A stretch of 64,000 bases of DNA from Liopterus haemorrhoidalis (taxonomy: Eukaryota > Arthropoda > Insecta > Coleoptera > Dytiscidae): assembly GCA_963971575.1 (NCBI GenBank), contig OZ020623.1:11410980-11474979 (forward strand). The letters are read 5' to 3'. The translations under genes and the position numbers were made by a program. Positions 53,255 to 63,862 of this stretch are shown in pieces. Every line of letters begins with the position of its first letter. Positions within the stretch are counted from its first letter, which is position 1. The notes under the pieces are model-generated. The model did no database searches, was not told the origin of the DNA, and saw only the letters and a program-made list of their open reading frames with translations.

Positions 53255-54517
53255 AATTCAAATATCAATTTTTTTTATGGGATTTTTGCCAAAATTTTTT
53301 TTAAAAACTTTTTCTCCCACCCTATGAGGAGTTGAACTAAAAATCTGAAAAAAACCATAATGTACGATGATGGGAACTAGAATAATTCAACAGGGATTTT
53401 TGATCAGATTAATTTTTCGAAAAATATCGCTCTATAATTTTTTCTGTCATAAAAAACGAAAAGTAGTTTTTTAAAATTCTTTTCTTTTACTACAATTTTC
53501 GCCAAAAATATGCCAAAAAAGTTCTTGCTCCTCACCCTTTAAAGGGTTAAACCAAAAGTCTGAAAAGATTATAAGTAATGTACATTAATCTGAGCCGGAA
53601 ACGTACGAGAATAATTTTTGATAAGATTGCGTTTTTGAAAAATATTGCAATTTTGGTGATTTTGTTAATTATTAAAAATTAATTATTTTTTTAATTCATG
53701 GCTAAATTATGGCTAGTAATGTTATAGATTTTTTGTATTTATGGCTAAGATAGTGTGTCGTTTTTTGAAATTAAAAATATAATAATAAATTTTTAACAGC
53801 TCAGAACCGAGTTCATATTTGTAGACTCTACACATATGAACTCTACACTACACTCTACACTGTAGAGTGCAGTGTGTAGTGTTCAGTTATTTTATTGTAC
53901 TATCATACGTTGTCACATTATGAGGATGAGGGAGGACAGAATGGTTAGGAAGATTTGGGAAGGGAGATTGAATACCCGTCGACCAGTGGGAAGACCTCGC
54001 AAGAGATGGAGTGATCAGCTAACCGAAGATCTGACAAGCATAGGTATACAGAATACTTGGCAAGACTTGACAATGAATAAATCGAGTTGGAGGGCTTATG
54101 TGAGAGAGGCCATAAGTCAACCTGACTGATAGTGCCCAAAGAAGAAGAAGAAGTTTATACGTTGTGCTTTAGTTTTTGTTTTTAAGTGTATCAAAGAAGG
54201 ATAAATTAAACGTTTCTGAAATTGAAAAAAATTAAGCCATTTATCAATATATTGAAGACGAAGACTTGAACACGAAGCAAAATCAGAAAAAAACGCTGGG
54301 ATGTTTGGCACATTATTTAAATTTTGTTTAAAAAAATTAAATAAAAAGTCGTAGTACTCAAATAACGAATAAATGTGATTATCAAAAAACTGTTGATCTT
54401 GATGTGATTATAGAACAAATATTTTTAGACATCCAGTATTATGTTGATTTCTTACACTTATTAAATACCCATAAAACCCTGAAATGAGTGAAAATTCACA
54501 CTTCACATCAATTTTTA
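53255..54517 (+). mobile_element. Family R copy J (subfamily 1, 5'-truncated), split by a LINE
   Basis: Begins inside the element (TATGGGATTTTTGCCAAAAT), carries the ATCTGAGCCGGAAACGTACG block and the GTAGAGTGCAGTGTGTAGTG segment as in copy A, is interrupted at 53914-54156 and ends ACCCATAAAACCCTGAAATG, AGTGAAAATTCACACT, TTCACATCAATTTTTACTT. The next rolling-circle-like family starts directly in its terminal T run. Confidence 0.75.
53914..54156 (+). mobile_element. RTE-like LINE 3' fragment, 9-bp TSD, GAA tail
   Basis: ATACGTTGT flanks the insert (53905-53913 and 54157-54165). The coding text HIMRMREDRMVRKIWEGRLN, VGRPRKRWSDQLTEDLTSIG, MNKSSWRAYVREAISQPD is the extreme C-terminus of an RTE-like endonuclease-RT protein and ends at a stop at 54127-54129. 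The short 3' UTR finishes in a GAA run (54140-54153). Only 243 bp were copied. Confidence 0.85.
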
Positions 54518-55590
54518 CTTGCCCGTCCTTAATATATAAGGGGCAAGTATTGTAATCGCGAAAATTTTCGATGTCGAAATTTTGACTGACGACCACGTTT
54601 CATGACCCAGGGAATCCAAAAAACCTATCTTAAACGTGCCGTATGTGTGTGTGTCTGTGTATGTATTTGTATGTGTGTGTGTGTATGTGTTTGTGTGTCT
54701 AGGTGTCTCTGTGTGTGTTGATACACGATAATACCCATTTCACACTAGATCTTTAAGACGAGTGAACTTAAAGTTCACCGATGTTTAAGATCGGTATGCT
54801 TTCACACTTGATGTTTAAATCTCTGGTGCTGTCATCAGCTACAGTAATTTTGTCCTTAGGTTACCGTCATGAAATTACCAGTTTTGAACTGTCTGCGCAG
54901 ACGCACATTTTGAATTATTATAAACAATTAAGGATATTTCATTTCATTCTACAATAAAGGCACTACAATAAAGAATATATTACACCTGTATTAACATGTA
55001 AGTCGATACATTTTATCTCAATTATTGTAGCTCTGTATTTTATTAAACACATTATTAAAATAAATAATTTTATCATAACAATAAGTATAAACTTCTTATA
55101 ACGTCGATATAATACAGTATTCTTGTTTATGATAATATAAAATGTTGACAGCACAAATTCAAGGAGTATTTTTTATAACAGAAATTAAGTTGGCAATGCG
55201 GACGAAGTTTAAGACGCAGATCTCTGTCTTAAACATCGGTTGTGTTTAGACGAAGCCGTACGGTTTCACATTAGCGTTTAAAGATACATTCACTTTAACA
55301 TCCAATCTTAAAGATCTAGTGTGAACAGGGTATAACTCAAGAACTGTTCAACTTAGAGAGTTCGTTCTGATACTAAAAATGAAGTCTATTGTTTTTTATG
55401 AAGATCCGAAACTGGGAACGGGAGTTATTACACTTTATTATACTTAAAAATCGTAGCTACTTACCAAGCCTTAAACAAAAAATTTTATAGAACATAATTT
55501 GATTTATTTTTAAAGTCTTACCTAAATCTTTTTTTTTCTATTTCGGTTTTTATGGTCGGGCAAGTCTAATGGAGGTCTCCCTTTGCCCCT
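54518..55590 (+). mobile_element. Second rolling-circle-like family (ACTTGCCCG), holding a MITE
   Basis: The 5' end TTTTTACTTGCCCGTCCTTA with TAAGGGGCAAGTATTGTAAT and a GTGTGT microsatellite (54645-54720) is matched at 55553-55563 by the inverted GTCGGGCAAGT. A short palindrome GGAGGTCTCC follows at 55571-55580. Subterminal inverted repeats plus a 3' tight palindrome copy the layout of family R with unrelated sequence. The segment GATGTCGAAATTTTGACTGA follows the 5' part. Non-coding. A 3' fragment of the family lies at 33952. Confidence 0.6.
54732..55332. mobile_element. MITE with TACCC...CACACTAGATCTTTAAGA ends, TAA TSD
   Basis: The left end TACCCATTTCACACTAGATC, TTTAAGA is mirrored by TCTTAAAGATCTAGTGTGAA, CAGGGTA. 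TAA flanks both sides (54729-54731, 55333-55335), a typical PIF/Harbinger TWA duplication. Subterminal words GTTTAAGA/TCTTAAAC recur on both sides. It interrupts the ACTTGCCCG element, so it is younger. Confidence 0.75.
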
Positions 55591-56508
55591 GATTTCACTC
55601 ATGGGATTGCTGCACTGGTCTACGGCTCATGCTATCAAACTTTTCATTCGTGAAATAAAGTACTGCTTTATGCACTTGCTGCATAAATAACTATTTTAAT
55701 TTAAGTAAATTATTATTAACATTTTTTTTTTGTTTTTTTTTTTTTAATGTAACTTCACCCGAATTGTTTAATAATCCTTTTTAATGTAAGAAAATGATAA
55801 CATACGTCTCAATTCTACTATGTGGTCCTATACACATTTATTTTAAATGTGATTTACAGTCTATCACAGTGAAATAAAATGTCTATAAACTAACCTGAAT
55901 GGAAATAGAAAACTTTTATTATTATTTTCCGAGGGTTTATACATAATTTAAATGCAGTCAAGTGGAAAAATATGTCTGGGACTTTTTTGACAATGTTAGA
56001 CTAGATATTATGTGAGATGATACTTCTGAAAAATATCTACAATTTTTCATTTTCAAAAACAGTGTTTCAAAATTTTTTAGTTCCAAATGTAATTTTATAG
56101 AAAACCTTTTATATTTTAAAAGAATTTCATATAAACATATTTAAATAAATTCCACATTCCATTTTTTTTTCTTTTTTTATTCACTTTACCATATTCAGGT
56201 CTATAAAAAGCTCTTGACAATATCCATCATTTTCTTTTATTGTAAAATGTAAAAATCCATATGCAGTCATATGCTTTAAGTTCATACGTCTAAAGTAACG
56301 TTACGTTACGTATACGATCAAGCTTTCAACACTTTCAATCATATTGAACCATTTATTTTCCGAACTCATTCAATCTGACGGATATTGAATGATTTATTGA
56401 AGTGTATTGCAATTTTTTAAATCCTGAATTCGAGACAGTGCAGGTATTATTTTTTTACAATCAGAGCTAAGGCGACTTCTTGGTAGGACCTATCGGGTGT
56501 TTTTAGGG
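55591..56508. other. Intergenic stretch, no gene seen
   Basis: AT-rich with long T runs (55723-55745). GTAACGTTACGTTACGTATACG at 56297-56318 is a small palindromic cluster. No coding frame. Confidence 0.3.
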
Positions 56509-56551
56509 TTTTGTAGGTATGACCAAAAAACCCTTATACCGTCATTTTGTC

Positions 56552-56583
<32 letters not shown>

Positions 56584-57490
56584 GAGTGTCTGTCTGTCTG
56601 TCTGTCTGTTCGGTAAAAATTGTAGCCAAACGGCTAAACCTAGAGAGTTGAAATTTGGCATGCTTATACAACTCTTTGACCCGCACATAAGAAAAATACT
56701 AAAAAACATATCCCCCTAAAAATATAAACAAATATATGCTCATGGAAAAAAATATATTTTTTTACAATTCTGTGTAGGGTATCAAATGAAAGCCCTTGGT
56801 ACGTGGATTAACGATCAAAATTTTATTTTTGCAAAATAAATTATTTTTAGGCGATTTTTGCCAAAATTGTGCAAAAAAAATTTTGTCCCACACCCTGTAG
56901 CCCAGATGGTTTTAACTAAAAATCTGAAAAAAATCTCAGTAATGTACATTGGTGTGAACCGGAATAGTACAACAGGAATTTTTGATCAGATTATGTTTTT
57001 GGAAAATAACGCATTTTTTGTGTTTTTAAGTAAAATATGTAATATATTTAATCCGTTATTTAACATAGTAAACGAGTGATCCTGTATAGCACAGTGGTAG
57101 CGTTGTAGCTCAGTGAGTTGAAACTACTGTAAGAAACTGTGTTCGAATCCCGTCAATTTTTATTTTTTCAGTTTTTTTTTGCATTTTTATTTTGTTTAAA
57201 TTATTTTGTCAAAATTCTAGTTATATTTTGGTAAATGTTGCATTTAATTTTTAAAAGCGTAAATTTAATAACCAGTAGGAAGTGTTGAAATTATAATTTA
57301 ATTCTATATTTGAAGGTATCACAGGGCGAGGCTTATGGTTTAAGTAACCAGTGGAAGCCATAGGCGCAATTTTCAAAATCTTAATGAACCTTGCTATATA
57401 AAAAAAAATACTGCACATATTTAGAAACTTAAATAATGGTATTAGGCATTCGAATTAAAATTCATAAAAAAATATTTTGACATAAAATTG
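56509..57490 (+). mobile_element. Family R copy K (subfamily 2), 3' end missing
   Basis: Starts TTTTTAGGGTTTTGTAGGTA; GTCT microsatellite 56553-56609; AGCCAAACGGCTAAACCTAG; tRNA-like module 57078-57155; body to GACATAAAATTG at 57490. There the sequence switches directly to the 3' part of a DD41D transposase. The family R 3' hairpin and the transposon's own terminus are both absent, pointing to a deletion or a chimeric junction. Confidence 0.8.
57078..57155 (+). pseudogene. tRNA-like module in family R copy K
   Basis: TAGCACAGTGG at 57087-57097 fits the A box and GTTCGAATC at 57141-57149 the B box. CCTGTATAGCACAGTGGTAG, CGTTGTAGCTCAGTGAGTTG and AAACTGTGTTCGAATCCCGT make a tRNA-like order with degenerate stems. 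It is nearly the same as the module in copy D, 38 kb away on the other strand. Confidence 0.5.
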
Positions 57491-58668
57491 CTGGGGCCGT
57501 ATATCGGTAATAACGCGGCGAATGTTGGCTTCTAAGTTGTCCATCGTCTCTGGTTTATCGGCGTAGATTAGCGACTTCACATATCTCCACAGAAAATAAT
57601 CCAAAGGTGTTAAATCGAACGATCTTGTAAGTCAATTCACAGGTCCATTACGGGAAATTATGCGCTCATCGAATGTTTCCTTCAATAACTCAATTGAAGC
57701 GCGCGTTGTGTGGCATGTTGCGCCGTCTTGTTGAAACCACAGCTCTTCCGAATAATGCCATTCAATTGGGGAACGAAAAAGTCAGTAATCATGACTCTAA
57801 AGCGATTTCCATTGGCTGTAACGTTCTGGCTGGCATCATTTTTGAAGAAATAAGAACCAATGATTCCACCAGCCTATAAAGCACACCAAACAGTGACTTT
57901 TTGTGGATGTCGGCGTCTCAATAATGGCTTGTGGATTTTCTTCACTCCAAATGCGGCAATTTTGCTTGTTGACGTAGCCATTCAACCAAATATGAGCCTC
58001 ATTGTAGAATAAAATTTTGTGGTGAAAATGAGGATCAAGAGCAATCTCGTTTTCGGCCCATTCACCGAACATACGACGTACATGATGGTCATGCGGCTTC
58101 AAGTCTTGCACGAACTGAATCTTGTAAGATCGTAAACCAAGATCTTTCCGCAAAATCTTCCATAAAGTGGATGGACACAGCTCCAGTGCACGATGGCGAA
58201 TCGACTCATTCGGGTCCTGCTCAATACTACGTTCCACAGCAGCAACAACTTCTTCGGTGCGCGCTGTACGATATCTCTGCGGATGCGTATTATCAACTTA
58301 AATATGCGTGGTGCAAAAACGATTCATGGTTATTTGAATTACGAGCCCTGTCCACTTTCAGTTGGCCCAGCTATGAAATTTTCAATTTCTTTAGAAATTA
58401 TTAAATAATAAGTAAAAGTAAATGCTGCTTTGTACATTTTTTTGACAATATAATTATATTAGAAGCAAAGGGGTCAAAATTTATTCCGTAATATTTAATT
58501 TGTGATTATAAAAATAATATTCGTAAAACAAACGTATTTTTTGAGTTTATGTATTCTTGTACTGTATATAAAATAACTGGGTTTTTGCGGTAGCTATGCA
58601 TAGTAGGCGTTGGAAAACAAAGTTTTTTATTGACTGTGATGTATTAAAAGTCTAAATAATTTTAAAAC

Positions 58669-59019
58669 ATGGGCAGAGGCAAAGCTATTGATGAAAAAAA
58701 TCGGTTAATCATTGTGAACTTACCAAAAACAGAAAAAACCAATTCCGAAATCGGAAAATTATTAGGATTGTCAAGATACAGTATTAGAAATATTGTAAAA
58801 TTGTACAAAACAAGTGGTTCAGTTGCCCCAAAGCCCCAATACGTGAAAAAAACTACACTGACGGACAATGACAAACGTGCATTGAAAAGAATTATTAAGG
58901 ATAACAGACGTGCTAACTACAGTCAATTGAGTGTACTGTGGAGCGATGTTGTTGGAAGACGTTTTTCAAGGTCTACATGTCATAAGGAAGCTAAAAAATT
59001 AGGATTTGGAACCTATAAG
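58669..59019 (+). CDS. Tc1-like DD34E transposase, exon 1
   Basis: 117 codons from MGRGKAIDEKNRLIIVNLPK through the paired-like HTH (NSEIGKLLGLSRYSIRNIVK) and second helix-turn-helix region (RRANYSQLSVLWSDVVGRRF) to KLGFGTYK. The exon ends AAG before the donor GTAATA at 59020. The intron 59020-59081 ends TTTCTTAG. An earlier AG at 59060 would put a TAG in frame, so 59081 is the likely acceptor. The start follows an A-rich leader AAAAC. The DNA-binding half recognises the element's inverted repeats. Confidence 0.85.
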
Positions 59020-59081
59020 GTAATATTTTTTTAATCGGACTCTTAAATGTATATTTACAGAAATTTATAAAACTTTCTTAG

Positions 59082-59756
59082 GCCAAGGAAAAACCATTGT
59101 TGACGTCTAAGCAAAAGAAAAACAGGTTGAAATGGGAAAGAGAACATAAAATATGGAATTCTGATAAGTGGAACAGCGTGCAATGGAGCGATGAGTCTAG
59201 GTTTGAAGTCTGTGTAGGGGACAACCGGAGCAGAGTTGTTCGTCAGAAACATGAAGCATATCATCCCGATTGCTTGAAAAGGAAGGTGAAATTTCCAGCA
59301 TCTGTCATGGTGTGGGGTTCAATGTCTGCAGGAGGTGTAGGAAAACTTCACTTTATCGATGGCATTGTTAACATAACCAAATATTTAACTATTTTAGAGG
59401 AGTCTCTGTTGCCAACTATGGAACATGCATTAATCTCTGGGGAGGATTTCATTTTTCAACAAGATGGAGCCGCTTGCCATACGTCAAAAAAATCTTTGAA
59501 ATGGTTCCGTGATCATTCTATTCCACTTTTAGAGTTGGTTTCAAGTAGCCCAGACTTATCTCCCATCGAGACACTTTGGCACGAAATGAAAAAACAATTG
59601 CGTATAACACCGGCTAGAACAATTTCAGAATTAAGGCTAAAGCTTCAAGAAATATTGGATAATTTTACTCTTCGACAATGCCAAGACCTTGTAGATATTA
59701 TGCCTAGAAGAATTAATGCCGTTATAAAAATGAAAGGTGACGTTACCCAGTGGTAA
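59082..59756 (+). CDS. Tc1-like DD34E transposase, exon 2
   Basis: 224 codons continuing in phase (AKEKPLLTSKQKKNRLKWER). The catalytic triad is complete: D154 in VQWSDESRFEV, D245 in FQQDGAACHTSKK, and E280 in SPDLSPIETLWHE with 34 residues between the last two. The glycine-rich box VWGSMSAGGVGKL is present. The C-terminus is MPRRINAVIKMKGDVTQW, then TAA. The spliced protein is 341 residues, the normal Tc1 length. It cuts and pastes by DDE chemistry at TA targets. Whether it is expressed cannot be judged here. Confidence 0.85.
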   Translation, partial: AKEKPLLTSKQKKNRLKWEREHKIWNSDKWNSVQWSDESRFEVCVGDNRSRVVRQKHEAYHPDCLKRKVKFPASVMVWGSMSAGGVGKLHFIDGIVNITKYLTILEESLLPTMEHALISGEDFIFQQDGAACHTSKKSLKWFRDHSIPLLELVSSSPDLSPIETLWHEMKKQLRITPARTISELRLKLQEILDNFTLRQCQDLVDIMPRRINAVIKMKGDVTQW

Positions 59757-60155
59757 CTTCTGAAATAGGTTTCCAAGATAATGGCTTTCCAATGGAAATA
59801 TTATTTTTTTTTCTTAATTTACTTTAATAGTTGTAAATATTAATCGTAAATCTCTAAAATGTTTAATTGAAAATAAAATATTACCTAAATTTCATAAGCT
59901 ATTCGCATTCTGTTAATTGAACACCAATAAGTAAAAATTTCGTAGCTGAGCCAACTGATAGTGGACAGGGCTCGTACTTGCTCGGATGGACGATTATGTC
60001 GACCGGAAAATGAACGCAGCGCACGGTAAGTTTCGCGAACTGAACCACGATTTTCGAAATAAATTTGCACAATTTTCAAGCGTTGTTTTGGCGTAAATCT
60101 ATTCATGGTGAAATGACAAACCAAACTGAGCCCAAATCAGCTGTCAGCTATCAAA

Positions 60156-60960
60156 ATGGCTGTAGCTGGAAACAGTGTTGACAATTCGAAAAACAAACCT
60201 ATAATAAAACACTTTATAAGAACGAATTTGGGAGTAGACAGAACGACACCAGGATATATTGTGAGAAAGGAAATGAAGAGGGAAAAGCTGAGAGTTGCTA
60301 CCGGAGCGAGGTTAGTGAAATATGAGGAGAAAGTCAGAATGGAAAAGAATAGCAAAATACTAAGTGTATACTGGGAAGAAAGAATGAAGGAAAAACAGAA
60401 AGGCAAATTGTCGGCATAGGGAGAGACAAGAAAAGAGTACTTTTGGAGGTGTGGAAAGAACATAAGAGAAACAGAGAAAGAGAAACGGAGGAACAGATAT
60501 AGCAGAAGAATTGAGAAGGAGGGATAAAGAGATACAGAAGCAGGAAAGAACAGACAGTATAGACAAATCGCGGAGTGTGAAAAGATATAAAGGTATATGA
60601 CCGAGATACTTAAAGGAGAAAAGAAGAAGATCACGGGGAAGAGTCAGGAGGATAGCGAGGTTAAGATGCGGCAACCAAGAACGGAACAACAAATACTGGG
60701 CAAAACCAGAGGACAAGCTCTGTAAAATGTGCAAAGAAGAAGAGAAAACCATAGAGCATTTAGCAAAGAAATGCAGAGAGATGGTAGTCTGGGAGGAAGA
60801 GATAAATATACTGATGAGTCAGGAAAGCAAGGGAGAAAGATGAGCGAGAGAAATGATGGCAAGAAGGAAGGAGATCGAAGAGGAAGGAGAATAGGAAGAA
60901 AGAGAGGGACACTGGAGAAAGAACAAATAAATGAGATAAAAAATATTATTAAATTATCAA
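60156..60960 (+). pseudogene. LINE C-terminal fragment (same family as 28658)
   Basis: Starts within the thumb region: RTNLGVDRTTPGYIVRKEMK, REKLRVATGARLVKYEEKVR, ILSVYWEERMKEKQKGKLSA, a stop at 60417-60419, then broken frames and finally ARLRCGNQERNNKYWAKPED, KLCKMCKEEEKTIEHLAKKC, the C-x2-C-x8-H-x4-C finger also present at about 29915-29970. It is purine-rich on this strand throughout. Ends near 60960. The opposite-strand frames here are shadows. Confidence 0.75.
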
Positions 60961-61269
60961 ATCTACTATTATATTGTACAAGTGTGGTATGTAGTTCTAT
61001 TCAACTTCTGGTGTATCTTCATTTTTCCGGTAACGCGGACAGATGAAAATGAACCGCCGTCTTATCCGGGTGATATTTTTTTAGAGCTTAGGTTTAAATT
61101 TATTTCGACAGGGCGTACTGACTAATTTTTATTGATAAAAATTTTGCATTTTTTCCTCGAATCCATGTCGAATCAAAGTCACCATTGATCGGCACAGACA
61201 AGTTTTATCAGACGATAATTTAAAAATATTCTTAATTCAAGACGGCCGGTCCAGAATATTTACAGCGAG
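60961..61269. other. Intergenic stretch, no gene seen
   Basis: No frame or repeat recognised, apart from GC-richer text at 61025-61070. Confidence 0.3.
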
Positions 61270-61901
61270 AATCAAAGTGTTAAATGGTAATAATGGTTCA
61301 GGATAGCTTTTTGGACGTGCGAGATAATTTGGACGTGCAGAAAGAATCTGGGCCATTATTTGAGCATTTTGAGGCAAAAATATGCTTACAAGATTTCAAG
61401 AGGAGACAGCTGTCAATTTTTATGCATTTTAAAATGGGACGAGATTTCACATTTTGAACGTGTTTCTTGACAGAAGAATACTAATTAAGGATTTAAGGTG
61501 AATTAACGATAAAGTTTAAGACATTTGCAGGGCGAATTTCCATAAAATAGTGTTAAAAAAAGATTTATATATATTGAAAATTTCACGGTTAATCAAAGTG
61601 TTAAGTGGTGATAATGGTTCAAGATAGCTTTTTTGACGTGCGAGATAATATTTTGAGGCATCAGAAAACATTTTTCAAAGAATCTGGGCCATTATTGGAT
61701 CATTTTGAGGCAAAAATATGCTTACAAGATTTCAAAAGGTGACAGCTGTAAATTTTTTTGCAATTTAAAATGTAACGAGATTTCTCATTTTGAACGTATT
61801 TCTTGACAGAAGAAAACTAATTAAGTATTTAAGGTGAATTAATGATAAAACTTAAGACATTTTCAGGGGGAATTTCCAAAAAATAGTGTTAAAAAAAGAT
61901 G
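61270..61901 (+). repeat. Tandem duplication, 321-bp period
   Basis: AATCAAAGTGTTAA begins both units (61270 and 61591). Shared landmarks include GATAATGGTTCAAGATAGCT, AATCTGGGCCATTATT, GAGGCAAAAATATGCTTACA, CATTTTGAACGT and AAATAGTGTTAAAAAAAGAT at the end of each unit. The units differ by scattered substitutions and a gap (unit 1 lacks about 20 bp around TTTTGAGGCATCAG). No coding frame is preserved between units. Confidence 0.8.
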
Positions 61902-62159
61902 AGCGACGAGTTTTATAATCAACAAGTGGGACAAAATGCCTTATTATATTAAAACGAGTCGCGAAACGACAAGTTTTAACAACGTAGGGGAGAAGACCGG
62001 CGTAGCCGGCTGAGGCCCCTAGAATAAAATATTGTACGTTACTATTATTTATTTTTTCTTTTTGCCGCTAAGCAAGGGCATGGACGTGGGTTCAATTACT
62101 GCTTATGTCAAATAATTTGTGTAAAAATATTTACACAAATTACAGGTTCTGCTTAGCCG
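61902..62159. other. GC-richer segment upstream of the LINE
   Basis: Contains ACGAGTCGCGAAACGACAAG and GACCGGCGTAGCCGGCTGAG, a small hairpin (CCGGCGTAGCCGG). Probably part of another repeat. No gene. Confidence 0.3.
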
Positions 62160-62199
62160 TTCGTAACCGGCTTTAAACTGTAGGTGCCTTTCTGTGTAC

Positions 62200-63862
62200 G
62201 CTAAAAAATGGACGTATTACTGACCATATTTAGAAAATAGCTCGAGTAACACCGATCTATAAAAAAGGTGACAAAACCAGTGTTGAAAACTTTAGACCTA
62301 TTAGTCTCACAAGTGTCCCCTGCAAGTGCATGGAACGAATTATAGTCAACAAGGTACTACCATTTCTACTAGAAAACAATGTCATAACCGAACATCAGCA
62401 CGGTTTTGTTCCAGGCCGTTCAGTAATCACAAATCTGCTAACTTTCATCAATTCGTGGACACAAAGTTTAGATGATAATGAACCAATTGATGTAATATAT
62501 TTAGACTTTGCCAAAGCCTTCGAATCGGTTCCACTCAAAAGATTATTAACAAAATTGGAACATTTTGGAATTAGAGGGAATCTTTTAAGATGGATAGGTG
62601 CATTCTTGATTGGTAGAACTTTTACTGTTAAAGTTGGCTAGACTGAATCTGACCCTTTTCCTGTCCTGAGTGGAGTTCCACAAGGAAGTGTACTCGGTCC
62701 GATATTATTCATTGTATACATAACGGACTTATTAAATGTTGTATCCTCCCCAAAGAAATTATATGCAGATGACGTAAAAATATTTAATAATCCTTTAGAA
62801 AATTATACAATACTACAGGAAGATTTGAATAATATTGAAGAATGGACCACGCATTGGGGTATTAAACTAAATACAAAAAAATGTTGTTTATTACAAATTG
62901 GAAAAAATAATCCTCAAAGAAACTACAATTTAAATAACCAACAATTAACAGTCGTCGAATCCCAATGTGATCTTGGTATTGTAGTCTCCAAGAGTTTAAA
63001 ATGGGAAACTCATATAATAAAAATCATTAAAAAGGCAAATATGGTAATATATTTAATTAAAAAAAGTTTCCAAAAACTAACAAAAACCACCTTCTTGAAG
63101 GTATATAAAACTTATGTTCGACCGATACTAGAATTCGGATTTCAGATCTGGTCACCATATCTCAATAAAGACATTGATCTACTCGAAAAGGTACAGCGAA
63201 GATTTACGAAATCAGTGTCAGGTTTAAAAAGGAAGTCATACGATGAGCGCTTGCGCATCTTAAATTTACCACGATTACAAGACAGAAGAAGACGCGGTGA
63301 CTTGATAGAAACATATAAAATCTTAAATGGGCATTATAACTGCAACGATATAATAAATATCTTAACACGAAACTACAATATTCACTTAAGAGGACATAAT
63401 TACAAATTAAAGAAGAAAAAGTTTCGGTTAGCTATCAGGCAGTACTTCTTCTCCAATCGGGTTGTAAATGGATGGAACAACCTTACTTCGCTCGTGACGG
63501 AATCAGCTAGCATAAACATTTTCAAAAACCAGCTCAACATAGAATTACAACTGTAGAAAAATAAGTGATAACTACAGAATCAGTTGGTGAGTGTAAGATG
63601 GACTGTCAAGTGAATTTAATATGGACTGATATGTACAACTGGTGATATGACCTTAACATGGACTGGAACTTTTTATAACTTTTATAATTCTGTTTAATTT
63701 TGTTTTAGAAAATACCTGTGTGGATTGATTTTATTTATTGTAAAATGAAGTATTATTTAAAATAATAATTGTAATGTGTCAACTTGTATATTCGGGAGTA
63801 ATACCAGCTGTCAGCTGCCTCCTCCCTAAACTGTATTAATAATAATAATAATAATAATATTA
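62200..63862 (+). mobile_element. CR1/L2-like LINE, 5'-truncated
   Basis: An RT coding region is followed by about 280 bp of 3' UTR ending in an ATA/TAA microsatellite at 63836-63860. Sequence upstream of 62240 is degenerate. The tail of short tandem units rather than poly-A fits CR1/L2-type retrotransposons. Target duplications were not located. Confidence 0.7.
62238..63556 (+). pseudogene. CR1/L2-like reverse transcriptase with one stop
   Basis: One frame runs through the whole segment except for TAG at 62639-62641. Motifs: ARVTPIYKKGDKTSVENFRP and ISLTSVPCKCMERII, motif A DVIYLDFAKAFESVP (the usual FD is FE), motif B LSGVPQGSVLGPILFIVY, motif C KLYADDVKIF, then LNTKKCCLLQIG and the C-terminal region LEKVQRRFTKSVSGLKRKSY, ERLRILNLPRLQDRRRRGDL and YFFSNRVVNGWNNL. 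The YADD box is intact. N-terminal endonuclease and ORF1 are missing. Confidence 0.8.

Larger units (their letters stand above)
58342..59974 (+). mobile_element. Complete Tc1-like element, apparently intact
   Basis: Inverted repeats of about 43 bp (CGAGCCCTGTCCACTTTCAG, TTGGCCCAGCTATGAAATTT and the complement at 59935-59974, four or so differences) are flanked by TA on both sides (58340-58341, 59975-59976). It is 1633 bp with one transposase gene containing a 62-nt intron and no disabling mutation that I can see. It sits within a broken DD41D element, so it is one of the younger insertions here. Confidence 0.9.
57492..60106 (-). pseudogene. DD41D-type transposase, broken
   Basis: Blocks in order: MNRFTPKQRLKIVQIYFENR; (Tc1); RTARTEEVVAAVERSIEQDP, NESIRHRALELCPSTLWKIL, DLGLRSYKIQFVQDLKPHDH; motif 1 ILFYNEAHIWLNGYVNKQNC, where the catalytic Asp is replaced (SDEAH to YNEAH); motif 2 WFQQDGATCHTT; motif 3 RSFDLTPLDYFLW, where SPD has become SFD. 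41 positions separate the D of QQD and the D of PLD, counting one in-frame stop. Frameshifts occur near 57835. Confidence 0.7.
57492..60155 (-). mobile_element. Second DD41D-type element, truncated, split by a Tc1
   Basis: The minus strand encodes a transposase from MNRFTPKQRLKIVQIYFENR (60106) to RSFDLTPLDYFLW (about 57620) and on to NLEANIRRVITDIRPQ (57492). Tc1 insertion at TA (58340-58341/59975-59976) splits the coding region after HNRPSEQ. The 3' end is lost at the junction with family R copy K. The 5' side extends to about 60155, where sequence of a LINE begins. Related to, but well diverged from, the element at 13606. Confidence 0.75.

Noticed and set aside
60137..60862. Long minus-strand frames resembling membrane proteins
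   Set aside because: Antisense of the second LINE copy, which is purine-rich on the plus strand; hydrophobicity is a by-product.
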